Source: UBA6115 sp050952935
GTDB lineage: Bacteria > Bacillota > Clostridia > Christensenellales > Aristaeellaceae
Assembly (NCBI GenBank): GCA_050952935.1
Contig: JBMNLS010000002.1
Coordinates: 744,001-808,000 of the forward strand
DNA length: 64,000 bases
Direction: 5' to 3'
The notes under the pieces were generated by a model. The model searched no databases. It was not told the origin of the DNA and saw nothing but the letters and a program-made list of their open reading frames with translations. How positions within the stretch are numbered: the stretch's first letter is position 1; every line of letters starts with the position of its first letter. The position numbers and the translations under genes are program-made. Below are positions 17,343 to 24,714 of the stretch, one piece after another.

Positions 17343-18570
17343 CAAGCGCCGCCCGGCGGAGCGTAAGTTGGTGAAGCCCGTGATGCTTTTCATGTTTTCC
17401 GCTTTTCTTTTGCTGGGCTTAAAGGATTATCATTGGCTGTCTTTTGCGCTGGCTGTGCTGGTGCCCCTGGGCATCTATATCACCACCCTGCTGCTTCCCC
17501 GCCTGTTCCCGGCGGACACATTGCTGCTGGCGCTGGTCAACTTTCTGTGTGCCCTTGGCATCCTTGTGCTCTATCGCATGGATTTTCAGCGCGGCATTGA
17601 CCAGATAATCAACTATATCATTGGAATCGGCGTGATGATTTTGTGCATCCTCTACATCAGATATTGGCGGCGCTTGAAGGCCACCGTTCCTGTGGTGGCG
17701 GTGGCGGCCATGGTGCTGATGGCCATGCCGGTGTTTTTTGGCCGTGAGCGCAATGGGGCAAAGGCCTGGATCGCCCTGTTTGGCGTCAGTTTTCAGCCCA
17801 GTGAAATTGTGAAGCTGGCCCACCTGGTGGTGCTCGCCTTTTTATTATCCCGTCGGAAGATCATGATGGCTGCTATCTTTTCCGGGATTTCCCTTGGTCT
17901 CCTGATGCTGCAAAAAGACCTGGGCACAGCTTTGCTATACTATGGCATCACCCTGATCATGGTGTTTTGCGCCACCGGCAGCCTGACCATTCTGGGCATC
18001 GGGGTTGTGGGCGCCGCGGGGGGGAGTATGCTGGGGTATTCCATGTTTAGCCATGTGAAGCGCCGGGTGCAGATTTGGATCGACCCCTGGATGGATTACA
18101 GGGGCAGTGGGTATCAGATCGTGCAGTCCCTGGTGGCCATGGCCAATGGCGGGGTATGGGGGACGGGGCTTGGGCTTGGCAACGCGAGGGTCATCCCGGA
18201 GTATGCGACCGACTTTATCTTTTCCGTTATTCTCAACGAATTTGGCGTGCTGATTGGAATATGCGTGGTGGCGGTGTACGCGCTGATTTTTCTGAGGGGC
18301 ATCACCATCGCCATGCGCTCGCGCAGCAAGTTCCATACCCTTCTGGCGCTGGGCTGCGCTTCGCTGATTGCGCTGCAAACCTTTGTGATTATCGGTGGCA
18401 ACATCAAACTGATCCCCCTTACCGGGGTTACCCTGCCTTTTGTCAGCTATGGGGGAACTTCCCTCATCAGCAGCCTGGGTATCGTGGGGTTATTGCAGGG
18501 TGTAGCCAGCGTGAATCAGGAGGACATCAAAGAGGATCAGATGATTGCCCTCATAGGGGAGGACAGCTGA
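17332..18570 (+). CDS. SEDS-family peptidoglycan glycosyltransferase (FtsW/RodA/SpoVE)
   Basis: 412 residues with about ten hydrophobic segments. Family motifs are NGAKAWIALFGVSFQPSEIV, LQKDLGTALLYYGITL, GSGYQIVQSLVAMANGG, PEYATDFIFSVILNEFG and the C-terminal LTGVTLPFVSYGGTSL. SEDS proteins polymerise lipid II into glycan strands together with a cognate class B PBP, here the next gene. FtsW, RodA and SpoVE cannot be separated by eye; gene context (FHA before, PBP after) resembles RodA-PbpA pairs. The start at 17332 overlaps the FHA gene; a longer frame from 17182 is that gene out of frame. Confidence 0.93.
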   Translation: MAIDKRRPAERKLVKPVMLFMFSAFLLLGLKDYHWLSFALAVLVPLGIYITTLLLPRLFPADTLLLALVNFLCALGILVLYRMDFQRGIDQIINYIIGIGVMILCILYIRYWRRLKATVPVVAVAAMVLMAMPVFFGRERNGAKAWIALFGVSFQPSEIVKLAHLVVLAFLLSRRKIMMAAIFSGISLGLLMLQKDLGTALLYYGITLIMVFCATGSLTILGIGVVGAAGGSMLGYSMFSHVKRRVQIWIDPWMDYRGSGYQIVQSLVAMANGGVWGTGLGLGNARVIPEYATDFIFSVILNEFGVLIGICVVAVYALIFLRGITIAMRSRSKFHTLLALGCASLIALQTFVIIGGNIKLIPLTGVTLPFVSYGGTSLISSLGIVGLLQGVASVNQEDIKEDQMIALIGEDS

Positions 18571-19982
18571 TGAAACTGATTAAGCGCAACATACGCATGA
18601 TCGTTTTGGCGGTTCTATTGTTGCTGGCTTCTCTGGTGGGCTACGGCGCGTACAGCCTGGCTGTCTACGGCAACCGTTGGTTTTCGTCTGCCGCCAATGT
18701 TTATGCCAGATGGCAGAAAAATGATGTGATTCCCGGGCGCATTTATGATCGCAACGGAACCCTTCTTGCCAGCAGCGATGAAAATGGCAAGCGCTATTAT
18801 CATGATAATGCCCAGCTAAGAAGCGCCGTGGTGCATGTGGTAGGTGACAGCGCCAACAATGTGGCCTATGGCGCGGAATCCTTCATGGCCCAATATCTGT
18901 ATGGGTTTAGTGATTCATACCTGGACCGGCTGCGCCAGGCCTTTGGCGGCGGCAAACGCCAAGGGAATGACCTGCGGCTATCCATTGATGCCGGGCTTTC
19001 CCTTGCCATCGCCAAGGCATTTCCGGCGGATAAGGCGGGGGCGGTGGTGGTGATGAACTATAAAACAGGCGAACTGCTCAGCCTTCAGAGTTTTCCGGTG
19101 TTTGACCCCATGCGCATCACCCGAGAGGTGGAGAAGAATCCCCTCAAACCCTTCTGGAACAGGGCCACCCGCTGGCTAAGCGCCCCCGGCTCCACCTTTA
19201 AGGTGGTGCCCCTGGCGGCGGCGCTTAAAAACATTCCGGACGCCATGACCAAGACCTATGAGTGTACCGGGGCCTATCAGGTGGGGGACACCGTGATTAC
19301 GGATGCGGGCATGGCCTCTCATGGCACTATCAAACTGAAAAAAGCCCTCGAAGTCAGCTGTAATATCACCTTTGCCAAACTTGCCTTGGAACTGGGTGAT
19401 GAAACGCTCCGTGACGCCAGCAAAGCCTTTGGAATGAACGATTATTTTCTGTTTTCTGATTTGGTGGTGGAAAACTCGGCCTATCCTGCCACCAACCGGG
19501 TGAACAAGGAAATTGCTTGGACGGGGGCCGGCCAAAGTGCCTTGCTTCTGACCCCATTGCACATGACTATGATCACCGCCGGCATTGCCAATGATGGCGT
19601 GATGATGGAGCCTAAGCTGCTGCTTCAGGCGGTCAGCGATGCGGGGGAGACCAAGGCCAGCATTTCCCCGCGGGTATATAAAACACCGCTTAAGCCCCAT
19701 GAAGCGGATGTGATCGCCGAGGCGATGCGCCGGGTGGTTGTATCGGGCACGGCGGGGCGCGCGGCCATATCGGGGCTTAAAGTATGTGGGAAGACGGGGT
19801 CGGCCCAGGTGGCGGGGCAGGAGGAAACCAACGCCTGGTTTATCGGCTTCCTTGATGAGCCGGACCTGCCCTATGCCTTATGTGTGGTGATTGAAGATGG
19901 CGGCGGCGGTGGCCGGGCGGCGGCGCCTTTGGCAGGGAAAATTTTTAATCAATTAAAACATCTGAGATACCCCGCAGAGTAG
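18570..19982 (+). CDS. Class B penicillin-binding protein (transpeptidase)
   Basis: 470 residues: short cytoplasmic N-terminus, one membrane segment (about 10-31), a reduced N-terminal pedestal (PGRIYDRNGTLLASS) and a transpeptidase domain with S208-T-F-K211 (APGSTFKVVPLAA), S263-C-N265 (VSCNITFAK) and K408-T-G410 (CGKTGSAQV). It crosslinks peptidoglycan at the membrane surface as partner of the SEDS protein whose stop codon overlaps its start (TGATG). Size and form match the PbpA group seen with rodA and FHA genes rather than the longer PBP2 or FtsI. Its own stop lies inside the left arm of a terminator hairpin. Confidence 0.94.
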   Translation: MKLIKRNIRMIVLAVLLLLASLVGYGAYSLAVYGNRWFSSAANVYARWQKNDVIPGRIYDRNGTLLASSDENGKRYYHDNAQLRSAVVHVVGDSANNVAYGAESFMAQYLYGFSDSYLDRLRQAFGGGKRQGNDLRLSIDAGLSLAIAKAFPADKAGAVVVMNYKTGELLSLQSFPVFDPMRITREVEKNPLKPFWNRATRWLSAPGSTFKVVPLAAALKNIPDAMTKTYECTGAYQVGDTVITDAGMASHGTIKLKKALEVSCNITFAKLALELGDETLRDASKAFGMNDYFLFSDLVVENSAYPATNRVNKEIAWTGAGQSALLLTPLHMTMITAGIANDGVMMEPKLLLQAVSDAGETKASISPRVYKTPLKPHEADVIAEAMRRVVVSGTAGRAAISGLKVCGKTGSAQVAGQEETNAWFIGFLDEPDLPYALCVVIEDGGGGGRAAAPLAGKIFNQLKHLRYPAE

Positions 19983-19998
19983 CAGCCTGCGGGGTTTG
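19969..19998 (+). terminator. Terminator-like hairpin after the PBP gene
   Basis: Arms ACCCCGCA (19969-19976) and TGCGGGGT (19988-19995) pair perfectly around an 11-nt loop that contains the PBP stop codon. Only three T follow, so efficiency is uncertain; it also faces the convergent small ORF. Confidence 0.6.
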
Positions 19999-20013
19999 AA
20001 AATATGCTTGGAG

Positions 20014-20259
20014 CTATTCTCTGATTTCAAAGTAATCGTCAAGCAGCATCATCACCCTGCCTTCCAGAGCCTCATCGGCTCCTTCGGGCAACACATCGTC
20101 CAGAATTTGCTCAAACAGGCTGTCCTCATCATCCACCATGTCGGCGTTTTTTGAGTCAGCCTCAATGATGGCATCAATAAGCGATTCATAAATGCCCGGC
20201 GCAAAACCGGCTTTATGCTTTTTCAGCATATGGTGATAAGCAGGCGGAAGCATGTGCAT
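20014..20259 (-). CDS. Small acidic protein of unknown function
   Basis: 81 residues, strongly acidic (MVDDEDSLFEQILDDVLPEGADEALEG), no membrane segment and no family that I recognise. The start is ATG at 20259, with AAGG about 10 bp upstream and only 9 bp after the ricT stop, so it is probably the last gene of the darA-holB-ricT transcript. It has codon use and composition like its neighbours, which argues that it is real. Confidence 0.6.
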   Translation of the reverse strand: MHMLPPAYHHMLKKHKAGFAPGIYESLIDAIIEADSKNADMVDDEDSLFEQILDDVLPEGADEALEGRVMMLLDDYFEIRE

Positions 20260-20268
20260 CTGGCGCCT

Positions 20269-21225
20269 TCAGTCGTCGGCTATTTTCTTGGAATCGTAGA
20301 GCATTTCAACGTCCGTGCCGATAAACTCCGCATCATCAGACAGCACATCCGCCAGCACATTGGGCGCGGATTCCCGCTTGCGTTTGCTTGGCTTTTGTTC
20401 GGGCGCAGGGCCGGGCGGCTGCAGGCGCTGAATGTCCTGCATGGGGAACTCATGGATTTCAGTGGTGTCCCCTTGGCTGATACGGGTTTTAATTGTTTCC
20501 ATGAGAGGATTTAATTCAACCACAACGCCTTGGCCCAGAGGGGTGATGACTTCTTTTCCAACCTTGGGCATTTGTTTACGGGTTATCTGATACTGCTCAT
20601 GTTCATAGCCCAGGCAGCACATGAGGCGCCCGCAGACGCCTGAGATTTTGGTGGGGTTAAGGGACAACCCCTGATCCTTGGCCATGCGGATGGATACGGG
20701 CTGAAAATCCTGCATATGCTGGGTGCAGCACAGGGAGCGCCCGCAGGGGCCCAGGCCGCCAATCAAACGGGCTTCGTCCCTGACGCCAATTTGCCTCAGC
20801 TCAATGCGCGTGCGGAAATAAGAGGCCATATCCCTCACCAGCTTGCGGAAATCCACCCTTCCACCGGAGGTGAAGTAGACGACAAGCTTGCTTTGATCCA
20901 AGTTATACTCCGCCCGGACCAGCTTCATATCAAGACGATGCTCAAGCACCATTTTGCGGCAAACCTCAAGGGCTTCGGTTTCCTTAGTCTTGCGCTGTGC
21001 CTGCAGGTCAAGATCACCCTGGGTGACCATGCGCACCACGCTGCGCAGCGGCTGCTTGATGTGCCGCTCATCCACCAGGTGGGCGCTTTCCACCACCTTG
21101 GCGATTTCAGTGCCGTGGGCGGTTTCCACCACCACCGATTGCCCGGCCAGAATGGACAATGTGCCGGGGCTATAGTAGTAAAGTTTGCCGGCTTCAACAA
21201 AACGAACGCCGATGACTATGGGCAT
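20269..21225 (-). CDS. ricT: PSP1-domain protein RicT (YaaT)
   Basis: 318 residues. The PSP1 core holds the cysteine motifs CGRSLCC (GLGPCGRSLCCTQHM) and CGRLMCC (GVCGRLMCCLGYEHEQY) typical of RicT. In Bacillus it forms a Fe-S complex with RicA and RicF that helps RNase Y mature mRNAs and affects phosphorelay and competence. The lysine/proline-rich tail after residue 270 is variable. ATG start at 21225 with GGAGG 10 bp upstream, overlapping holB by 10 bp; the holB-ricT order is conserved in Firmicutes. Confidence 0.95.
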   Translation of the reverse strand: MPIVIGVRFVEAGKLYYYSPGTLSILAGQSVVVETAHGTEIAKVVESAHLVDERHIKQPLRSVVRMVTQGDLDLQAQRKTKETEALEVCRKMVLEHRLDMKLVRAEYNLDQSKLVVYFTSGGRVDFRKLVRDMASYFRTRIELRQIGVRDEARLIGGLGPCGRSLCCTQHMQDFQPVSIRMAKDQGLSLNPTKISGVCGRLMCCLGYEHEQYQITRKQMPKVGKEVITPLGQGVVVELNPLMETIKTRISQGDTTEIHEFPMQDIQRLQPPGPAPEQKPSKRKRESAPNVLADVLSDDAEFIGTDVEMLYDSKKIADD

Positions 21226-22181
21226 GATAGATATTCCTCCGATATGTTCAGTAGCATTTGATCAGCGATGCCCTGCCAGGAGACATTTGAGGCGCGCTGT
21301 CTGCGGGCAAGAAAAATCGCTTCCAGCATAGCGCGGTGTTTGCGCTTTGCTTCAGGGGATAAAGACTTGTTGCGGGCAAAATCAGCATGGGCCCTGGCTT
21401 CTAAGTAGTCAAGAAGCTGATTGGCGTCAAGCCTGAGGTCTTTTAGCTGATCGGATGCCTCAGGCAGGCCTGACAGGTCTTTTAAACCGGCGATTGCTTG
21501 ATCGGCCTTTGCTTTCAGTGCCCAGAAATCCTCATCATGCTCAAGCAGCAGGGCGGTTCCCGGGCTTCCCGAAGTCAAGGGCACAAGCTTGCGCACCTCC
21601 TGATCGGACAGACCATTATTATGCAGAAAATCCGCGACCATGGCATCCGGCCAGGCTGGCAGCCGCTGCAAAAGGCAGCGGGAGAGGATGGTGGGGAGCA
21701 CCGCTTTTTCATTGGTGGTGGTCAGAACATACACCGTGGCCGCATCCGGCTCTTCAATGGCTTTAAGGAGCGCGTTTTGCGCCGGCACGGTGAACAAGTC
21801 AAAATCCTCCAGGATGACGGCACGGCGGCCTTTTTCCAAAGGATAGCTTTTGAGCTGTGCCAGCATATCGCGCACCTGATCAATTTTGATGGATTTTTCA
21901 CCCGGCTTTGCGCGAATGACCAGCAGATTGGGATGGGTTTCAGCATTCAGGCGCTTGCATGCCTTGCAGACGCCGCAGGGTGCGTCATCTGCCTGGCAGA
22001 ACAGGCACAGGGACAGCAGCTTTGCCAGGGTTCTTTTCCCCACACCAATAGGCCCTGAGAGCATCAGGGCCTGGGGCACGCTGCCGTTTTGATACCTGGC
22101 AATCAGGGACGCCAAAGGCGCTGAAAGAGCGCTGTAATTGCGAATCAACACAGCAGGTGCCGAGCTGGCCTGGGAAGACAT
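21216..22181 (-). CDS. holB: DNA polymerase III delta-prime subunit
   Basis: 321-residue clamp-loader subunit of the AAA+ family. Walker A is SGPIGVGKRTLAK; the zinc module is CLFCQADDAPCGVCKACKRL; then VILEDFDLFTVPAQNALLKAIEEP (Walker B region and SRC-like arm) and LSRCLLQRL. It works with DnaX and HolA to load the beta clamp. The ATG at 22181 is chosen; a TTG at 22190 would add three residues, and neither has a clear SD, so coupling to darA (14 bp away) is likely. Confidence 0.93.
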   Translation of the reverse strand: MSSQASSAPAVLIRNYSALSAPLASLIARYQNGSVPQALMLSGPIGVGKRTLAKLLSLCLFCQADDAPCGVCKACKRLNAETHPNLLVIRAKPGEKSIKIDQVRDMLAQLKSYPLEKGRRAVILEDFDLFTVPAQNALLKAIEEPDAATVYVLTTTNEKAVLPTILSRCLLQRLPAWPDAMVADFLHNNGLSDQEVRKLVPLTSGSPGTALLLEHDEDFWALKAKADQAIAGLKDLSGLPEASDQLKDLRLDANQLLDYLEARAHADFARNKSLSPEAKRKHRAMLEAIFLARRQRASNVSWQGIADQMLLNISEEYLSCP

Positions 22182-22195
22182 GCCGGGCAAAGCGG

Positions 22196-22525
22196 TTAAA
22201 TCTTCAGAAACTGCTCAACATTGAGCACAAAGACGGTGGCGCCTCCCACGGTGACCTCAATGGGGTAGGGGGCATACATGCCGGTGGCACCGCCCATGGT
22301 AACGGGGGAAGTGGCAATCTGCTTGCGGCTTTTACACACTTTTTCAATGATGGCCATGCATGCCTCAAAGCGGTCATCCTCAACGCCAACCAGCAGCGTG
22401 GTATTGCCGGCCCGCAAAAAGCCGCCGGTGGTGGCCAACTTGGTCACCCCGTAGCCCTCGCCCATCAGTTCACTGACCAGGTGAGCCGCATCCTCATCCT
22501 GGACAATGGCAATAATCAGCTTCAT
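22196..22525 (-). CDS. darA: Cyclic-di-AMP receptor, PII-like (DarA/PstA)
   Basis: 109 residues, the family length. KLIIAIVQDEDAAHLVSEL begins the PII-like fold; the glycine-rich LATTGGFLRAGNTTLLVG and the large loop ending PYPIEVTVGGATVFVL are characteristic of the trimeric c-di-AMP binder. The start at 22525 follows AGGAGG by 8 bp; an earlier ATG at 22555 has no SD. First gene of darA-holB-ricT, the conserved order around B. subtilis yaaQ. Confidence 0.95.
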   Translation of the reverse strand: MKLIIAIVQDEDAAHLVSELMGEGYGVTKLATTGGFLRAGNTTLLVGVEDDRFEACMAIIEKVCKSRKQIATSPVTMGGATGMYAPYPIEVTVGGATVFVLNVEQFLKI

Positions 22526-22579
22526 AATCCGAACCTCCTTTTTTGTTGCAAACAAGAGGTATTATCTCCAGTCATTAAC

Positions 22580-22608
22580 ATTATACTCGTTTTTTTCACG
22601 TGTTTCAA
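22580..22608 (-). promoter_or_regulatory. Promoter of darA-holB-ricT
   Basis: Minus strand: TTGAAA (22608-22603), 17 bp, perfect TATAAT (22585-22580), 54 bp before the darA start. Confidence 0.8.
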
Positions 22609-22622
22609 GCCCGCGGCCATGC

Positions 22623-22651
22623 TTGTCAACATTTGCCCTGTATGATAAAAT
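22623..22651 (+). promoter_or_regulatory. Promoter of the plsX operon
   Basis: TTGTCA (22623-22628), 17 bp spacer, TAAAAT (22646-22651) with TGA before it (extended -10). It lies 43 bp before plsX. No FapR-type palindrome was seen around it. Confidence 0.75.
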
Positions 22652-22694
22652 GGCACAGATTTAACGGACAAGGCGTTAGATCAGCAGGAGAGAC

Positions 22695-23729
22695 ATGATC
22701 AGAGTTATTTTGGACGCAATGGGCGGAGACAAGGTACCTGAGGCGAGCTGCCTTGGGGCGATTGAAGCCTTAAAAAGGGATCAGGAGCTGCTTATCACCC
22801 TGGCGGGGCCGGTGGACGCCATCACCCCATATCTTCAGGATGTGGGAAAGGTGCGTGACCGGCTTTCCGTGCTTGATGCGCCTGAGGTCATCGATAACCA
22901 CGAGCCGCCCGCCTTTGCCATCCGAAAGAAGAAAAAAAGCGCTATTGTGATGGGCATGCTGGCTTTAAGGGCCGGGGATACCGACGCCTTTGTGTCAGCA
23001 GGCTCAACCGGCGCTGTGCTGGTGGGCGGCATGCTGCGCCTGGGGCGCATCCCGGGCATTGAGCGCCCGGCTTTGGCGCCCCTGATCCCCGGCAGCTCTG
23101 GGCAGTTTCTGCTGATTGACTGCGGCGCCAATGTGGACAGCCGCCCTGAGTGGTTGGCTCAGTTTGCCCTGATGGGCGATGCCTATATGAAAAAGGTCAT
23201 GGGCATAGATTCCCCCCGTGTTGGCCTTGTCAACAACGGCGCTGAGGAAGAAAAGGGCAATCAGCTTTACAGCCAGGCCCATCAGCTTCTGAAAAAAGCG
23301 CCTATTCATTTTGTGGGGAACATCGAGGGCCGCTACATCCCCGCCGGGCATGCCGATGTGATCGTGTGCGACGGTTTTGACGGCAACCTGATTCTGAAAT
23401 ATACCGAGGGCATTGCCTCCGCGTTGATGGGCATCATCAAGCGGGAGCTGATGGCGGACAGCCGCAGCAAGCTGGGCGCGCTGCTTGCGAAAAATGCTTT
23501 CAAACGCGTCAAAAAGCAAATGGACTATACTGAGGTAGGCGGTGCGCCCCTCCTTGGTGTGCAGGGGGCCGTGGTGAAAGCCCATGGTTCCAGCAATGCC
23601 CGCGCCTTTGCCAGCGCCATTGGTCAGGCGGCTAAAATGGTGCGGGGCGGGGTGGTGGAGGCCATTGACCAGGCCATCAGCGCACAATCAGCAGCAACAG
23701 CCAACAACAATAGCCATCAGGAGGAATAA
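22695..23729 (+). CDS. plsX: Phosphate acyltransferase
   Basis: 344 residues. The N-terminus IRVILDAMGGDKVPEASCLGAIEA and the blocks ALRAGDTDAFVSAGSTGAVLVGG, LLIDCGANVDSRPEWLAQFALMG and GFDGNLILKYTEGIAS are the PlsX signature. It converts acyl-ACP to acyl-phosphate, the first step of phosphatidic acid synthesis; the downstream acyltransferase PlsC may be the gene at 62262. Strong AGGAGAG before the ATG; acpP follows after 4 bp. Confidence 0.96.
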   Translation: MIRVILDAMGGDKVPEASCLGAIEALKRDQELLITLAGPVDAITPYLQDVGKVRDRLSVLDAPEVIDNHEPPAFAIRKKKKSAIVMGMLALRAGDTDAFVSAGSTGAVLVGGMLRLGRIPGIERPALAPLIPGSSGQFLLIDCGANVDSRPEWLAQFALMGDAYMKKVMGIDSPRVGLVNNGAEEEKGNQLYSQAHQLLKKAPIHFVGNIEGRYIPAGHADVIVCDGFDGNLILKYTEGIASALMGIIKRELMADSRSKLGALLAKNAFKRVKKQMDYTEVGGAPLLGVQGAVVKAHGSSNARAFASAIGQAAKMVRGGVVEAIDQAISAQSAATANNNSHQEE

Positions 23730-23733
23730 CAAT

Positions 23734-23964
23734 ATGGTATTTGACACAGTCGCCAAGCTTATCGCCAATCAGTTGAAAGTTTCACCCGAGAAGGTGACCA
23801 TGGACGCCAAACTGGTGGAAGATCTGGGCGCGGACAGCGCCAATGTGATGGTGCTCATCATGGACCTGGAAGACGCCTTTAGCATGCAGGTGGAAGACAG
23901 CGTCATCACTGACCTTAAAACCGTGGGGGATGTGGTCAACTACATTGAAGCCCGCAACGGCTGA
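23734..23964 (+). CDS. acpP: Acyl carrier protein
   Basis: 76 residues, the usual size. The phosphopantetheine serine is S35 in VEDLGADSANVMVLIMDLEDAF. Most ACPs read D-S-L-D at this site; here it is D-S-A-N, a difference that could alter helix-II contacts with partner enzymes. The acidic helix and C-terminal VGDVVNYIEA are normal. GGAGG is 8 bp before the ATG. Position between plsX and rnc is standard for Firmicutes. Confidence 0.95.
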   Translation: MVFDTVAKLIANQLKVSPEKVTMDAKLVEDLGADSANVMVLIMDLEDAFSMQVEDSVITDLKTVGDVVNYIEARNG

Positions 23965-23978
23965 TGTGTTTCAAGGCC

Positions 23979-24011
23979 GGCTGCTGTGCCTTTGGCCGGC
24001 AGCCCTTTTTC
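23979..24011 (+). terminator. Weak hairpin with T-run between acpP and rnc
   Basis: GGCTGC (23979-23984) can pair with GCAGCC (23999-24004), followed by CTTTTT. The stem is short and the loop 14 nt, so partial read-through into rnc-smc-ftsY is expected, giving more ACP than downstream products. Confidence 0.4.
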
Positions 24012-24024
24012 ATGTGGGGGAAGC

Positions 24025-24714
24025 ATGACGGATTTGAGCGGGCTTGAAGACAGGCTGGGCTATCGCTTTAAGGATAGGCGGCTAATTGAACGTGCCCTGA
24101 CCCATGCTTCCTTAACCCATGAGGTGAGCAACCAGCGCCTGGAGTTTCTGGGCGATGTTGTGCTTCAGCTGTGTGTCAGCGACCGGCTTTACCACATGGA
24201 AGCCAAAGAGGATGAAGGCAGCCTCACCCGTAGGCGTCAACAGCTGGTGTGCGAAAAGGCCCTGTCAAAAGTTGCGGAAGGGCTGAGGCTGGGAAGGTTT
24301 TTGCGCATGCAGCCTGAGCTGGTGCGGGCTGGGGGCCGGGAAAACCGGGCGCTTTTGGCCGATGCCATGGAGGCGGTGATCGCGGCTGTTTATCTTGACG
24401 GCGGTATGGCGGCGGCGCGTCAGTTGGTGGAACGGCTGTGGGAGCGGCTTTTTGATAAGACCGATGCAGCCCTTGATGCTAAAGGCGCTTTACAGGCACA
24501 CTTGCAGGCACAAGGCTGTCAGCAGCCCGAATATAAGCTCATCAGCCAGGATGGGCCTCCCCATCAACGCCGGTTTGAAGCGGCGGTGATAGCTTCCGGG
24601 CGCGAGCTGGCGCGAGCCTGGGGGGATACCATCAAGGAAGCCCAGCAGCGCGCTGCCGAAATCGGACTAAATACCCTGATCAGAGAAGAAACAGATGAAA
24701 CTAACCCGGCTTGA
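24025..24714 (+). CDS. rnc: Ribonuclease III
   Basis: 229 residues: endonuclease domain with the signature NQRLEFLGDVVLQLCVSDRL and the second metal-binding helix NRALLADAMEAVIAAVYLDGG, then a C-terminal double-stranded-RNA-binding domain (AKGALQAHLQAQGC...ARAWGDTIKEAQQRAAEIGL). It cuts double-stranded RNA in rRNA and mRNA processing. ATG start with GGGGGAAG upstream. The 3' end overlaps smc by 20 bp. Confidence 0.95.
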   Translation: MTDLSGLEDRLGYRFKDRRLIERALTHASLTHEVSNQRLEFLGDVVLQLCVSDRLYHMEAKEDEGSLTRRRQQLVCEKALSKVAEGLRLGRFLRMQPELVRAGGRENRALLADAMEAVIAAVYLDGGMAAARQLVERLWERLFDKTDAALDAKGALQAHLQAQGCQQPEYKLISQDGPPHQRRFEAAVIASGRELARAWGDTIKEAQQRAAEIGLNTLIREETDETNPA

